This document shows, in pieces, positions 46,377 through 54,194 of a DNA stretch of 64,000 bases. The notes beneath the pieces were generated by a model. The model worked only from the letters and a program-made list of their open reading frames with translations. It was not told where the DNA came from and did not search any database. A program made the position numbers and the translations under genes. Positions within the stretch are counted from its first letter, which is position 1, and each line of letters starts with the position of its first letter. The stretch is from Geomonas oryzisoli (GTDB lineage Bacteria; Desulfobacterota; Desulfuromonadia; Geobacterales; Geobacteraceae): the NCBI RefSeq assembly GCF_018986915.1, contig NZ_CP076723.1:2823501-2887500 (forward strand), read 5' to 3'.

Positions 46377-47423
46377 ATGCCGATGAAACTGTCAAACGTG
46401 ATTCTTCTGTTAGTCGTCGTCGTCCTCAGCGCGACCTTTTCCCTGAGGATCTTCCAGGGACTCGACGAGATGATGGGGGACCAGTACTGGGTAGTGGACA
46501 CCACCCAGGGCGACCATGGCTGGTACGGCATGGGGCTTCTCCCCCACGTGAAAAAGGTACCCAAGGAAGTGGTGCAGTCGGTCAACACCGACCCGGACAA
46601 CGACGAGAAGTACATCATCTACGCGCAAAACGGCGACTTCGCCGGCAACTCCGTGTACGGCATCTGCCTCGGCATCCCGCTCATCATGTACCTGATCTGG
46701 TTCGCCTTCATCCTGGGCTTCCCGGACCGGATCGACCCGTACCTTTTGCCGCGGCGCATTTTCACCCTCACCGTGATCATCATGTGTTCGGTGATCGTGA
46801 ACCTGTTCCTGATGCGCATCGCCGCCGACTTCGCCCGGGACCCCATGTCCCGCATCGCCAACGTGGCAGGCAACCACGCTTCGCTTCTGTTCCACAACGC
46901 CGGTATCTGGTTCGCCATCCTCTTCTCCGCACTGGGGACGCCGAACCACTCCATGCGGGAGACCGCCGCTCCCGACAGCCGCAACTGGCAGACCCAGGCC
47001 AACGAGAAGTTCAACTGGATGTTCGTGCTGCTGTTCGCCGTCACCATCCTCGAAGTGGCCCTGGTCAAGAACAAGCTGGCCCTCCCCGACGCCGCTGTGG
47101 ACTACTCGGTCTGGATCATCCTGGTGGTGATCTTCATGCGGATGTTCGGCTTCTCGCCCAAGTACTGGGTGAAGCGCGGCCGCGGCATAGCCATCATGTT
47201 CGCCGGAACCCTGGTCACCCTGCCGGTCTTCTACCTCCTGGAGCGGGCCACCGGGACCCTGGGCGCCGGCTTCGCCTCGCCCATCCTCTCCAAGGCACTG
47301 GGCCCGGAGAACGCCAATATCGGGCTCTCCCTGATGGTTTCCATCTATCTCATCTTCTGGATGGAGTTCACTGCGGCGATACGCATGAACGGGCCGTCGC
47401 GCCGGCTGTCAATGGAGAAATAA
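46377..47423 (+). CDS. Polytopic membrane protein of unknown function
   Basis: A 348-residue protein with one N-terminal helix (residues 5-25), then a hydrophilic stretch of about 75 residues rich in Asp/Trp/Tyr (GDQYWVVDTTQGDHGWYGMG). About seven further membrane helices follow. Cytosolic-looking loops contain TPNHSMRETAAPDSRNW. No transporter or enzyme family is recognised. AGGAGG precedes the ATG and a strong terminator follows. The sigma-54 control and the nearby acetate-type symporter suggest a role in uptake or energy metabolism, which is only an inference. Confidence 0.7.
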   Translation: MPMKLSNVILLLVVVVLSATFSLRIFQGLDEMMGDQYWVVDTTQGDHGWYGMGLLPHVKKVPKEVVQSVNTDPDNDEKYIIYAQNGDFAGNSVYGICLGIPLIMYLIWFAFILGFPDRIDPYLLPRRIFTLTVIIMCSVIVNLFLMRIAADFARDPMSRIANVAGNHASLLFHNAGIWFAILFSALGTPNHSMRETAAPDSRNWQTQANEKFNWMFVLLFAVTILEVALVKNKLALPDAAVDYSVWIILVVIFMRMFGFSPKYWVKRGRGIAIMFAGTLVTLPVFYLLERATGTLGAGFASPILSKALGPENANIGLSLMVSIYLIFWMEFTAAIRMNGPSRRLSMEK

Positions 47424-47454
47424 ACAAAGTAAATAACCGAATGGTACAAGTTAT

Positions 47455-47490
47455 AAAGGGAAATCCGTCACAGGATTTCCCTTTATTTTT
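47455..47490 (+). terminator. Terminator of the 45825-47423 operon
   Basis: AAAGGGAAATCC and GGATTTCCCTTT form a perfect 12-bp stem with a six-base loop, followed by ATTTTT. Confidence 0.92.
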
Positions 47491-47542
47491 GCCGCAGCAA
47501 CAGTAAGATACAGCATAAATAAAACAGCGTCATATCAAATTA

Positions 47543-47791
47543 GCCAGTTTCTTCATAATCTTCACTACTACCTTCAGTATCACTCCAGTCTGACACAATC
47601 CGTCCAATCACCACCCTTAACTTCGACTGATAATCCGTGTCATTAGCGGCAGCAGGAACGCTATCTGACGTCGGCACATTCACCTCGCGCCACGGCTTTA
47701 TGCGGCCACTTCCAGGGAAACGGCTGCCCAGTGCCGGATAGTACTGCTGCCGTGGTGGCAGTTCGCAGCGAGAATGAGTCCGGAAATTGTT
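47543..47791 (-). pseudogene. Possible gene remnant without start codon
   Basis: Stop-to-stop frame of 83 codons bounded by TAA at both ends. Its product would contain PRQQYYPALGSRFPGSGRIK and end SSEDYEETG. The composition looks coding and acidic at the end, but there is no ATG and no ribosome site. A GTG start at about 47666 would give only around 40 residues. No family is recognised. Confidence 0.25.
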
Positions 47792-47926
47792 TTACACAAT
47801 TGTGCGACAGCGTTTGAGCGACCAGCAAAACACCTCCACGAAATACCCCAAAAACGGCAACCGGCTTCACGCACCCAACAATAATAAAAAATAATTTACC
47901 GTGCGCTTTCCTTTTTTACGCTGTCA

Positions 47927-47955
47927 TTTACAATAGTTGCATCAGACCAGATAAT
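47927..47955 (+). promoter_or_regulatory. Sigma-70 promoter of the DUF485/symporter operon
   Basis: TTTACA, 17 bases, GATAAT: five of six bases match in each box. The predicted start near 47962 gives a long untranslated leader. Confidence 0.6.
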
Positions 47956-48299
47956 AAAACAAGCGGGTTTCCGGATCGCAAATTATTTAGAACGCTGTTT
48001 ATTTTTATTGTACATTTGAAAATCATGTGATACAACATTCTCACGTATACGGAAAATCCGGAGACGGTGCGGGAGGGGCGGAAACGGACAAACGGGAAAT
48101 TTGAGCCAGTCACCCTATGAAAAACAGTAACTTGCAAAGCAGCGCTTCAAACAGAACACTTTAACTAATTGTGGCAAAACAGCACCGACAGTTTTAGAAA
48201 CGAAATTTACGAAATTATGAAAGGGGGATTTATCGGGAACTGAGACCAGAGGGGCGGGACGCCGCCGCAACGCATCTTACTGAGAAAGGAGTGACAACC

Positions 48300-48611
48300 A
48301 TGGCAGAAAAACAGTACGACTGGAAAGCAATCGCAAAAAATCCCAAGTTCGTGGAGCTACATCACAAGAAGACGGCCTTCCTTTTCGGATGGTGGATTTT
48401 CTCCTGTGTGTACTATTTCCTGCTCCCCATCGGGGCGGCTTACACACCGGGGATCTTCAAGGTCAAAATCATCGGCGCGGTCAACTTCGGGTACATCTTC
48501 GCACTCTCCCAGTTCTTCGTCTCCTGGGGGATTGCACTCTACTACTCCCACGTTGCCAACAAGGACTTTGACCGGTTGACCAGGGAACTGATCGACGAAT
48601 TACATCTCTAG
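48300..48611 (+). CDS. DUF485 membrane protein
   Basis: A 103-residue protein with two membrane helices (about 27-46 and 60-83), matching DUF485, the small protein family (YjcH in Escherichia coli) that goes with acetate symporters of the ActP type. AAAGGAG lies eight bases before the ATG at 48300; the in-frame GTG at 48291 overlaps that site and is less likely. It is 16 bases upstream of the symporter gene, so the two are cotranscribed and may act together. Confidence 0.85.
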   Translation: MAEKQYDWKAIAKNPKFVELHHKKTAFLFGWWIFSCVYYFLLPIGAAYTPGIFKVKIIGAVNFGYIFALSQFFVSWGIALYYSHVANKDFDRLTRELIDELHL

Positions 48612-48627
48612 GAAAGGAGGACAGGAC

Positions 48628-50619
48628 ATGACCATCAAGAAGATATTCATAGCAGCCAGCTTGGCCCTCTCGGTCGCAGCAGCCGCCTATGCCGAAGAGG
48701 CGAAGGCCCCGGCAGCCGGCGCAGCCCCGGCGATGAGCGCACCCGCAGCACAGGGAGCGCCCGCCGCGACGGCAGCAGCCCCCGCGCCCAACGCAGCCGC
48801 CTCCGTGGCCACCCCTGCCCCCGCGAAAGCACCGGTGAAGAAGGAAATGAAAGCCGACCGTACCATCACCATCGGCATGTTCCTGGTCATCATCGCCGTC
48901 ACCATGGGCGTCGTGGTTTGGGCGGCCAAGCAGACCAAGTCCGCCGCCGACTTCTACGCGGCTGGCGGCGGCATCACCGGCACCCAAAACGGCTGGGCCA
49001 TTGCCGGTGACTACATGTCGGCGGCCTCCTTCCTGGGTATTTCCGGCCTCATCTCGCTTTACGGCTATGACGGCTTCATGTACTCGGTCGGCTGGCTGGT
49101 GGCCTACATCACGGTGCTCCTTATCGTGGCGGAACCCTGCCGCAACGCGGGCAAGTACACCCTGGGGGACATCCTCTCCTTCAGGACCTCGCCCAAGCCG
49201 GTGCGCGCCTTCGCCGCCATCTCCACCGTCGCCGTATCCACCTTCTACCTCACAGCCCAGATGGTAGGTGCAGGCAAACTGATGGCACTTCTGGTAGGCA
49301 TCCCCTACAAGATGTCCATCATCGGCGTCGGCGTCCTCATGGTCGGCTACGTCGTCTTCGGCGGCATGGTTGCCACCACCTGGGTTCAGATCATCAAGGC
49401 GGGCCTGCTCATGGCCGGCGCGTTCCTGCTCTCCTTCCTGGTCATGATCAAGGCCGGCTTCAACCCGATCGGCTTCTTCCAGACCATCGTCTCCAGCCCG
49501 GACATCCAGGACCACGTATCCAAAATGGTACTCAAAGATGGCGTCATCCTTTCCGGCATGGACGCCGGCCAGCGCTTCCTCGAGCCCGGCCTGTACCTCA
49601 AGAACCCGTTGGACCAGATCTCCCTGGGCATGGCTCTCGTGCTCGGCACCGCCGGTATGCCGCACATCCTGATGCGCTTCTTCACCGTGCCGACCGCCCA
49701 GGCCGCACGTAAATCCGTCATCATCGCCATGTTCATCATCGGCGGCTTCTACATCCTGACCACCCTGCTCGGCTTTGGCGCCGCTATCCACCTGACCCCG
49801 CAAGGGATCACCGCAGTCGATAAAGGCGGCAACATGGCCACCCTGATGCTGGCACAGCAGATGGGCGCCGACATCGCCCCGATCCTGGGCGACATCTTCC
49901 TCGCCTTCCTGTGCGCCGTCGCTTTCGCCACCATCCTCGCCGTGGTCTCCGGCCTGGTTCTGGCGGCATCCGCGGCCATCGCCCACGACATCTACGTCAA
50001 CGTGATCAAGGACGGCCACGCCGACCAGCACGAGCAGGTTTTCGCTGCACGTATGACCTCCTTCGTGGTAGGCGCCTGCGGCATCCTGATCGGCATCGCC
50101 GCCGAAAAGCAGAACGTCGCTCACCTGGTGGCTCTGGCCTTCGCCGTCGCCGCCTCCGGGAACCTCCCGGTCGTCGTCCTCTCCCTCTTCTGGAGGAAGT
50201 TCAACACCGCCGGCGTCATCTCCGGCCTTGTGGTCGGCACCGTCGCCGCCATCGGTCTGGTGATGGTATCCCCCAACATGACCTACCCGAAAGTGGTCGC
50301 CGCCGGCGCCAAGAAGGTGGTAGCCGCCATGGAGAAGAAGCAGGCTGCTCTTCCGCCGGGCGCAACACTGGCCGAAACCGACGCCAAGGCACTCGCCAAG
50401 GCGAAGGTGGACGCTCAGCAGGATGGCACCTCGATGGTCGGCCTGGAGAAACCGCTCTTCACCCTGAAGAACCCGGGCATCATCTCCATCCCGCTGGGCT
50501 TCATGGCAGCCATCCTGGGTGCCCTGGCCTTCCCGAACAGGCGCTCCGAGGAGATGTTCGACGAGGTCTACGTCCGCCAGAACACCGGTTTGGGTATGGC
50601 CAAGGCTGTCGAGCACTAG
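48628..50619 (+). CDS. Sodium:solute symporter, acetate permease (ActP) type
   Basis: A 663-residue member of the SSS family. An N-terminal signal-like helix (cut near AYA-EEAK) is followed by about 50 residues of Ala/Pro-rich sequence before the transporter core of about 13 helices starts at residue 80 (TITIGMFLVIIAVTMGVVVW). The core has WAIAGDYMSAASFLGISGLI, characteristic of ActP-like carriers. About 60 extra residues (about 545-605), Ala/Lys-rich, sit between late helices. Acetate is the likely substrate by family and by the DUF485 partner, and Geobacter species depend on acetate. A perfect terminator follows. Confidence 0.88.
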   Translation: MTIKKIFIAASLALSVAAAAYAEEAKAPAAGAAPAMSAPAAQGAPAATAAAPAPNAAASVATPAPAKAPVKKEMKADRTITIGMFLVIIAVTMGVVVWAAKQTKSAADFYAAGGGITGTQNGWAIAGDYMSAASFLGISGLISLYGYDGFMYSVGWLVAYITVLLIVAEPCRNAGKYTLGDILSFRTSPKPVRAFAAISTVAVSTFYLTAQMVGAGKLMALLVGIPYKMSIIGVGVLMVGYVVFGGMVATTWVQIIKAGLLMAGAFLLSFLVMIKAGFNPIGFFQTIVSSPDIQDHVSKMVLKDGVILSGMDAGQRFLEPGLYLKNPLDQISLGMALVLGTAGMPHILMRFFTVPTAQAARKSVIIAMFIIGGFYILTTLLGFGAAIHLTPQGITAVDKGGNMATLMLAQQMGADIAPILGDIFLAFLCAVAFATILAVVSGLVLAASAAIAHDIYVNVIKDGHADQHEQVFAARMTSFVVGACGILIGIAAEKQNVAHLVALAFAVAASGNLPVVVLSLFWRKFNTAGVISGLVVGTVAAIGLVMVSPNMTYPKVVAAGAKKVVAAMEKKQAALPPGATLAETDAKALAKAKVDAQQDGTSMVGLEKPLFTLKNPGIISIPLGFMAAILGALAFPNRRSEEMFDEVYVRQNTGLGMAKAVEH

Positions 50620-50644
50620 TACCCGGCAACAACAGCAGCATGGA

Positions 50645-50677
50645 ATTGGGGAAGGGAAACCTTCCCCAATTTTTTTG
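50645..50677 (+). terminator. Terminator after the ActP-type symporter
   Basis: AATTGGGGAAGG, a GAAA loop and CCTTCCCCAATT, followed by a run of T residues. Confidence 0.95.
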
Positions 50678-50762
50678 TCCGGCGCCAATCGTTTCCTCCC
50701 CTTCCCTGTGTCAGACCGGTTCAAAAAAGTCAACGAAACGCCCCTGTTAGCAGCAAAACAGT

Positions 50763-50790
50763 TTTACATCGCCGTTTTTTTCTGTAGAAT
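50763..50790 (+). promoter_or_regulatory. Sigma-70 promoter of the DUF294 gene
   Basis: TTTACA, 16 bases, TAGAAT, 35 bases before the ATG at 50825. Confidence 0.6.
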
Positions 50791-50824
50791 CATCGCCAGC
50801 AGTTTTAATAAGAGGTGGCCGCAC

Positions 50825-52042
50825 ATGCCCCATCAGATCTACCCACCGGAGCCAGGCGACGGGGAACTCCTTGCGGAGTTGCTGGGGGAGGTGCACGCCT
50901 TTCTCCCGCTACTGGACCGGAACGAGGGGAAGAAGCTTCTGGAGGGGCTGGTGTGGCACGGCTCGGAAGAGCTCGGCAAGCTGCGCCTGTACTCGGGACG
51001 GGAAGAGACCATCATCGACCGGGTGCGGACCGAGACGGACTACGCAGCGCTCTTGAAACTCCACGAGGAGCTGAACCTTTTGGAGATGGAGCGCTTCCTC
51101 AACTTCTACTCGGTCACCGCCCTGCACGAGAACTGCACCTGGTACCGCGACGCCCTGGCCGGGCGGGCGCTGGAGCTGGTTGCGGCTGAGATGCCCTCCC
51201 CTCCCCCGGTCCCCTTCGCCCTGGTCAGCATGGGGAGCGACGGCCGCGAGGAACAGACCCTCATCACCGACCAGGACTACCTGATCGTCTACAGCGACGA
51301 CGGCGGTACGGAGGCCGACGGCTACTTCCAGGAATACAGCCGGATCCTGGTGGAGCGGCTGGCCGAGATCGGCTTCAAGAAGTGCAGCGGCGGCATCATG
51401 CCCGTGAATGACAACTGGCGCGGCTCACTGTCGCAGTGGCAGCGCCGGCTGCACGCCATCGTCCGCTACGAAACCGAGGACTACGGCAAGAACATGATGG
51501 ACCTGATCGTCCTCTCCGACGCCCGGTTCGTCGCCGGCGACGCCGAGCTGGCCGGGAAGCTGGTCTCCCTGATCCGCTCCCTGTTGCAGGACTACTTCAT
51601 GGCACTTTGGGGCATGGCCAAGGCGGCCACCGAGATGAAACTGGCGCTGGGTTTTCTGAAACGGTTCTGGACCGAGGGGAGCGGCGAGCACAAGGGCTCC
51701 TTCAACCTGAAGCTCCTCGCCTGGGCCCCCCTGGTGATGAACGTGCGCATCCTGGCCATCAACCAGGGCATTCCCGCCACCTCGACCGTGAGAAGGATCG
51801 AGCTTTTGGAACAGGAGCACAGCTTCTCCGCCAACATGGCGCGCGGCCTGGTCGCCGCTTACCGCATCCTTACCAAACACCGCATCCTGCTCCAGATCAA
51901 GGTCATCAAGGGGATCCAGAACGACGCCTACTACCTGAACCCCTACTCGCTCCCCAGCGACGAGAGGGAACGCATGAGGCAGGCGCTGCTCCTCATCGAG
52001 GATCTGCAAAAGACCATTCACACCAACTTCTCCATAGTCTAG
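50825..52042 (+). CDS. DUF294 (GlnD-like) nucleotidyltransferase protein
   Basis: A 405-residue protein with an N-terminal helical region (1-125), then a nucleotidyltransferase domain with MGSDGREEQTLITDQDYLIV (about 136-155), giving the GS motif and the metal-binding Asp149-x-Asp151. A C-terminal helical DUF294_C domain follows. Relatives are related to the GlnD uridylyltransferase, but here no CBS or cNMP domains are attached. AAGAGGTGG precedes the ATG. The following DUF4212/symporter genes suggest it regulates transport by nucleotide transfer; the target is unknown. Confidence 0.82.
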   Translation: MPHQIYPPEPGDGELLAELLGEVHAFLPLLDRNEGKKLLEGLVWHGSEELGKLRLYSGREETIIDRVRTETDYAALLKLHEELNLLEMERFLNFYSVTALHENCTWYRDALAGRALELVAAEMPSPPPVPFALVSMGSDGREEQTLITDQDYLIVYSDDGGTEADGYFQEYSRILVERLAEIGFKKCSGGIMPVNDNWRGSLSQWQRRLHAIVRYETEDYGKNMMDLIVLSDARFVAGDAELAGKLVSLIRSLLQDYFMALWGMAKAATEMKLALGFLKRFWTEGSGEHKGSFNLKLLAWAPLVMNVRILAINQGIPATSTVRRIELLEQEHSFSANMARGLVAAYRILTKHRILLQIKVIKGIQNDAYYLNPYSLPSDERERMRQALLLIEDLQKTIHTNFSIV

Positions 52043-52105
52043 GAGCGAGCGGGTTTCCGGTCCTGCCCGGCTGTGCCGCCGGGGGACCCCGTCAGCGGAG
52101 GAGAC

Positions 52106-52429
52106 ATGAGCCGACCCGAAAAAACCGCAAAGGTAAACCTGCTGCGCCCCAAGGAAGGGCACATGCGGGACGAGGTGCACATCATCCTGGCCATCCTCTT
52201 CGGCTGGGGAGTCTGCACCTTCGGTTTCCAGTTCCTGGTCTACGCCTGCCGGGGTACCGGCGCCGGCAGCCTCCTGACCCGGCTCACCCTGTTCAACCTG
52301 CCGCTGCACTTCTGGTTCACCGGGCAACTCCTCCCCCTGTGGTTCATCGTCCTGTGCGTCATCTTCAACATCTACGTGGACCGGATCACCGAGTACCACA
52401 GCCGCCGGAGAGACAGAAGCTATGAATGA
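52106..52429 (+). CDS. DUF4212 symporter small subunit
   Basis: A 107-residue protein with two membrane helices (about 25-45 and 67-90) and the pattern FNLPLHFWFTGQ, as in DUF4212, the putative small subunit of sodium:solute symporters. Start ATG at 52106 with GGAGGAG upstream. It overlaps the symporter gene by eight bases. Confidence 0.85.
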   Translation: MSRPEKTAKVNLLRPKEGHMRDEVHIILAILFGWGVCTFGFQFLVYACRGTGAGSLLTRLTLFNLPLHFWFTGQLLPLWFIVLCVIFNIYVDRITEYHSRRRDRSYE

Positions 52430-53942
52430 CTCGTCCTGGTCCATCTTCGTCGTCCTGCTGGTGCTGCTCTCCTTCATCCTGGTCGGCCTCAGGCAGAAGT
52501 CGCGCGAGAGCCAGGAATACGGCTTCGGCGGCCGCTACACCGGCAGGATCGGCGGCGGTGCTGCCATCGCCAGCAACTGGATGAGCGCGGCAAGCCTCAT
52601 GGGTCTGGCGGGGATCATCTACCTGCGCGGCTACCAGGGGCTCGCCTACGTGATCGGCTGGACCGGCGGCTACGTGCTCCTTTTGGTGCTCCTGGCGAGC
52701 CAGATCCGCCGTTTCGGCAAGTTCACCACCCCCGAGTTCGTGGGCGAGCGCTACGGCTCCCCCGCCGCGCGGCTCATGGCCGCGGTGATCGCCATCGCCA
52801 TCTCGATCATCTACTGCGTGGCCCAGTTCAAGGGGATCGGTCTCATCTTCGCCTTCATGTTCGACATCGGCTACGAGCAGGGGGTGATCTACGGTGCCCT
52901 GGCCGTGGTTTCCTACCTGGTGGTTTCCGGCGCGCTCGGCGTTCCGCGCAACCAGCAGTTGCAGTACCTGGTGATCTGCGTCGCCTTCATCGTGCCGCTC
53001 ATGTGGCTCGCCAGAAAGCTCGGCTACTTCTGGTTGCTGCCGCAGTTCGGCTACGGCCGCGCCCTCACCGACCTGGCCCGCGAGTTCCGCATCGACTTCA
53101 CCCTCCCCTTCGCCGGGGACTCGCTCTTCGAGTGGTGCGCCCTCTGCTTCACCCTCATGGTGGGGACCGGCGGGCTTCCCCACGTGCTGTCGCGCTTCTA
53201 CACCGTCCCCAACGTCCGGGACGCGCGCTGGAGCGTGGTCTGGGGGCTCTTCTTCATCGCCCTCATCTACTGGTCCGCCCCCGCCTTCGCCGTCTTTGGC
53301 AGGCTTTTGGAGGCGCGCCAGGGCATCGTCTTCACCCCCGGGACGGCCCGCGCCGCAGCCGACGTGATCGCACTGAAGACCGCGCTCATGGCTGGGCTTC
53401 CGGGGTGGCTGGTGGGGATGCTGGCCGCCGGCGCCCTGTCGGCCGCCTTCTTCACCGTAGCCGGGCTATTGATGACCGGGGCCGCCTCCATCTCCCATGA
53501 CCTCTACTACAGCTTCATGAACCCCAGGGCCAGCGAGACCGCGCGCATGCAGGTGGCCAAAGGGGGAACCCTGGTGCTGGCGGCGCTGGTGCTCCTGGTG
53601 GCGCTGAACCCGCCCGGGCTCATCGCCGAGATTACCGCGGTCGCCTTCGCATTGGCGGGGAACACCATCTTCCCCCTGTTCCTTTTGGGGATCTGGTGGG
53701 ACCGGGCCAACCGGTACGGTGCCATCGCCGGCATGGTCACCGGCGTGCTCTGTACCGTCGCCCAGCCGTTGTTGGGGGGAGTTCTGCCGGGCCTCACCTC
53801 CTATTTCCCGGTCACCGCCTCGGCCCTGTGCGGCGCCCCGCTGGTCATCTGCGTCATGATCGCCGTCTCCCTCGCGACCCCCGCCCCCCCCGAGGAGATG
53901 AGGCGCTTCCTGGAGCAGGAGGTGCACGGGCATTTGGATTAA
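52422..53942 (+). CDS. Sodium:solute symporter, DUF4212-partner type
   Basis: A 506-residue SSS-family carrier with about 13 membrane helices. Motifs include RIGGGAAIASNWMSAASLMG and TGGLPHVLSRFYTVPNVRDARWS. It is of the VC_2705 type that pairs with DUF4212. The substrate is not evident; acetate or another small carboxylate is plausible. It lies downstream of the DUF294 gene in one transcription unit. Confidence 0.87.
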   Translation: MNDSSWSIFVVLLVLLSFILVGLRQKSRESQEYGFGGRYTGRIGGGAAIASNWMSAASLMGLAGIIYLRGYQGLAYVIGWTGGYVLLLVLLASQIRRFGKFTTPEFVGERYGSPAARLMAAVIAIAISIIYCVAQFKGIGLIFAFMFDIGYEQGVIYGALAVVSYLVVSGALGVPRNQQLQYLVICVAFIVPLMWLARKLGYFWLLPQFGYGRALTDLAREFRIDFTLPFAGDSLFEWCALCFTLMVGTGGLPHVLSRFYTVPNVRDARWSVVWGLFFIALIYWSAPAFAVFGRLLEARQGIVFTPGTARAAADVIALKTALMAGLPGWLVGMLAAGALSAAFFTVAGLLMTGAASISHDLYYSFMNPRASETARMQVAKGGTLVLAALVLLVALNPPGLIAEITAVAFALAGNTIFPLFLLGIWWDRANRYGAIAGMVTGVLCTVAQPLLGGVLPGLTSYFPVTASALCGAPLVICVMIAVSLATPAPPEEMRRFLEQEVHGHLD

Positions 53943-54194
53943 GAGGCAAAAGACGTTCAACGTTCAAGGTTCGACGTTAAGCTCCTTGTTGAACTCCGGG
54001 CTTTTAGCTGGTGCGTTTGCTGTCATCAGTGCAGTGCCGAGGGCACGGACGTTTATCGAACGTTGAACGTTGAACCTTGAGCGGCTTTTCGGTCTTCCAG
54101 TTGGTGCACTTGCCGTCACAGTGCGCGTGCCGACAAGCACGTACGTTATCGAACGTTGAACGTTGAACCTTGAACGGCTTTTTAGGGGTTGCAC
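53943..54194. repeat. Tandemly duplicated AACGTTGAAC repeat region
   Basis: Three clusters of palindromic AACGTT units (53955-53976, 54057-54078, 54151-54172). The last two are parts of a roughly 95-base segment repeated twice with divergence (shared GAACGTTGAACGTTGAACCT and a TGCNNTTGCTGTC-like spacer). No promoter was recognised for the next gene. Confidence 0.75.

Larger units (their letters stand above)
47491..48299. other. Long AT-rich intergenic region before the DUF485 gene
   Basis: An 800-base gap, much richer in A/T than its surroundings, especially at 47870-48230. It contains a sigma-70 promoter at 47927-47955 that leaves a leader of about 340 bases. On the minus strand a frame at 47543-47791 stays open for 83 codons without an ATG and reads like protein (RIKPWREVNVPTSDSVP). 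I could not assign it; it may be a gene remnant. No riboswitch fold was recognised. Confidence 0.5.

Noticed and set aside
47650-47740. Possible GEMM riboswitch on the minus strand
   Set aside because: A GCATAAAGCC stretch recalls the GEMM core, but the GAAA tetraloop/receptor pairing and second hairpin could not be matched, and no gene follows on that strand.
47972-47990. Fifth TTTGC-type dyad upstream of the DUF485 gene
   Set aside because: GTTTCCGGATCGCAAAT has only one good half-site, so it does not support placing the symporter under the same regulator.
39400-48300. tRNA or rRNA genes in intergenic gaps
   Set aside because: No cloverleaf with TTC-loop or rRNA-like segments was seen in any gap of the window.
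48481-50733. 750-codon open frame opposite the ActP-type symporter
   Set aside because: Gly/Asp/His-rich shadow of the symporter coding strand, with no start site or known motifs.
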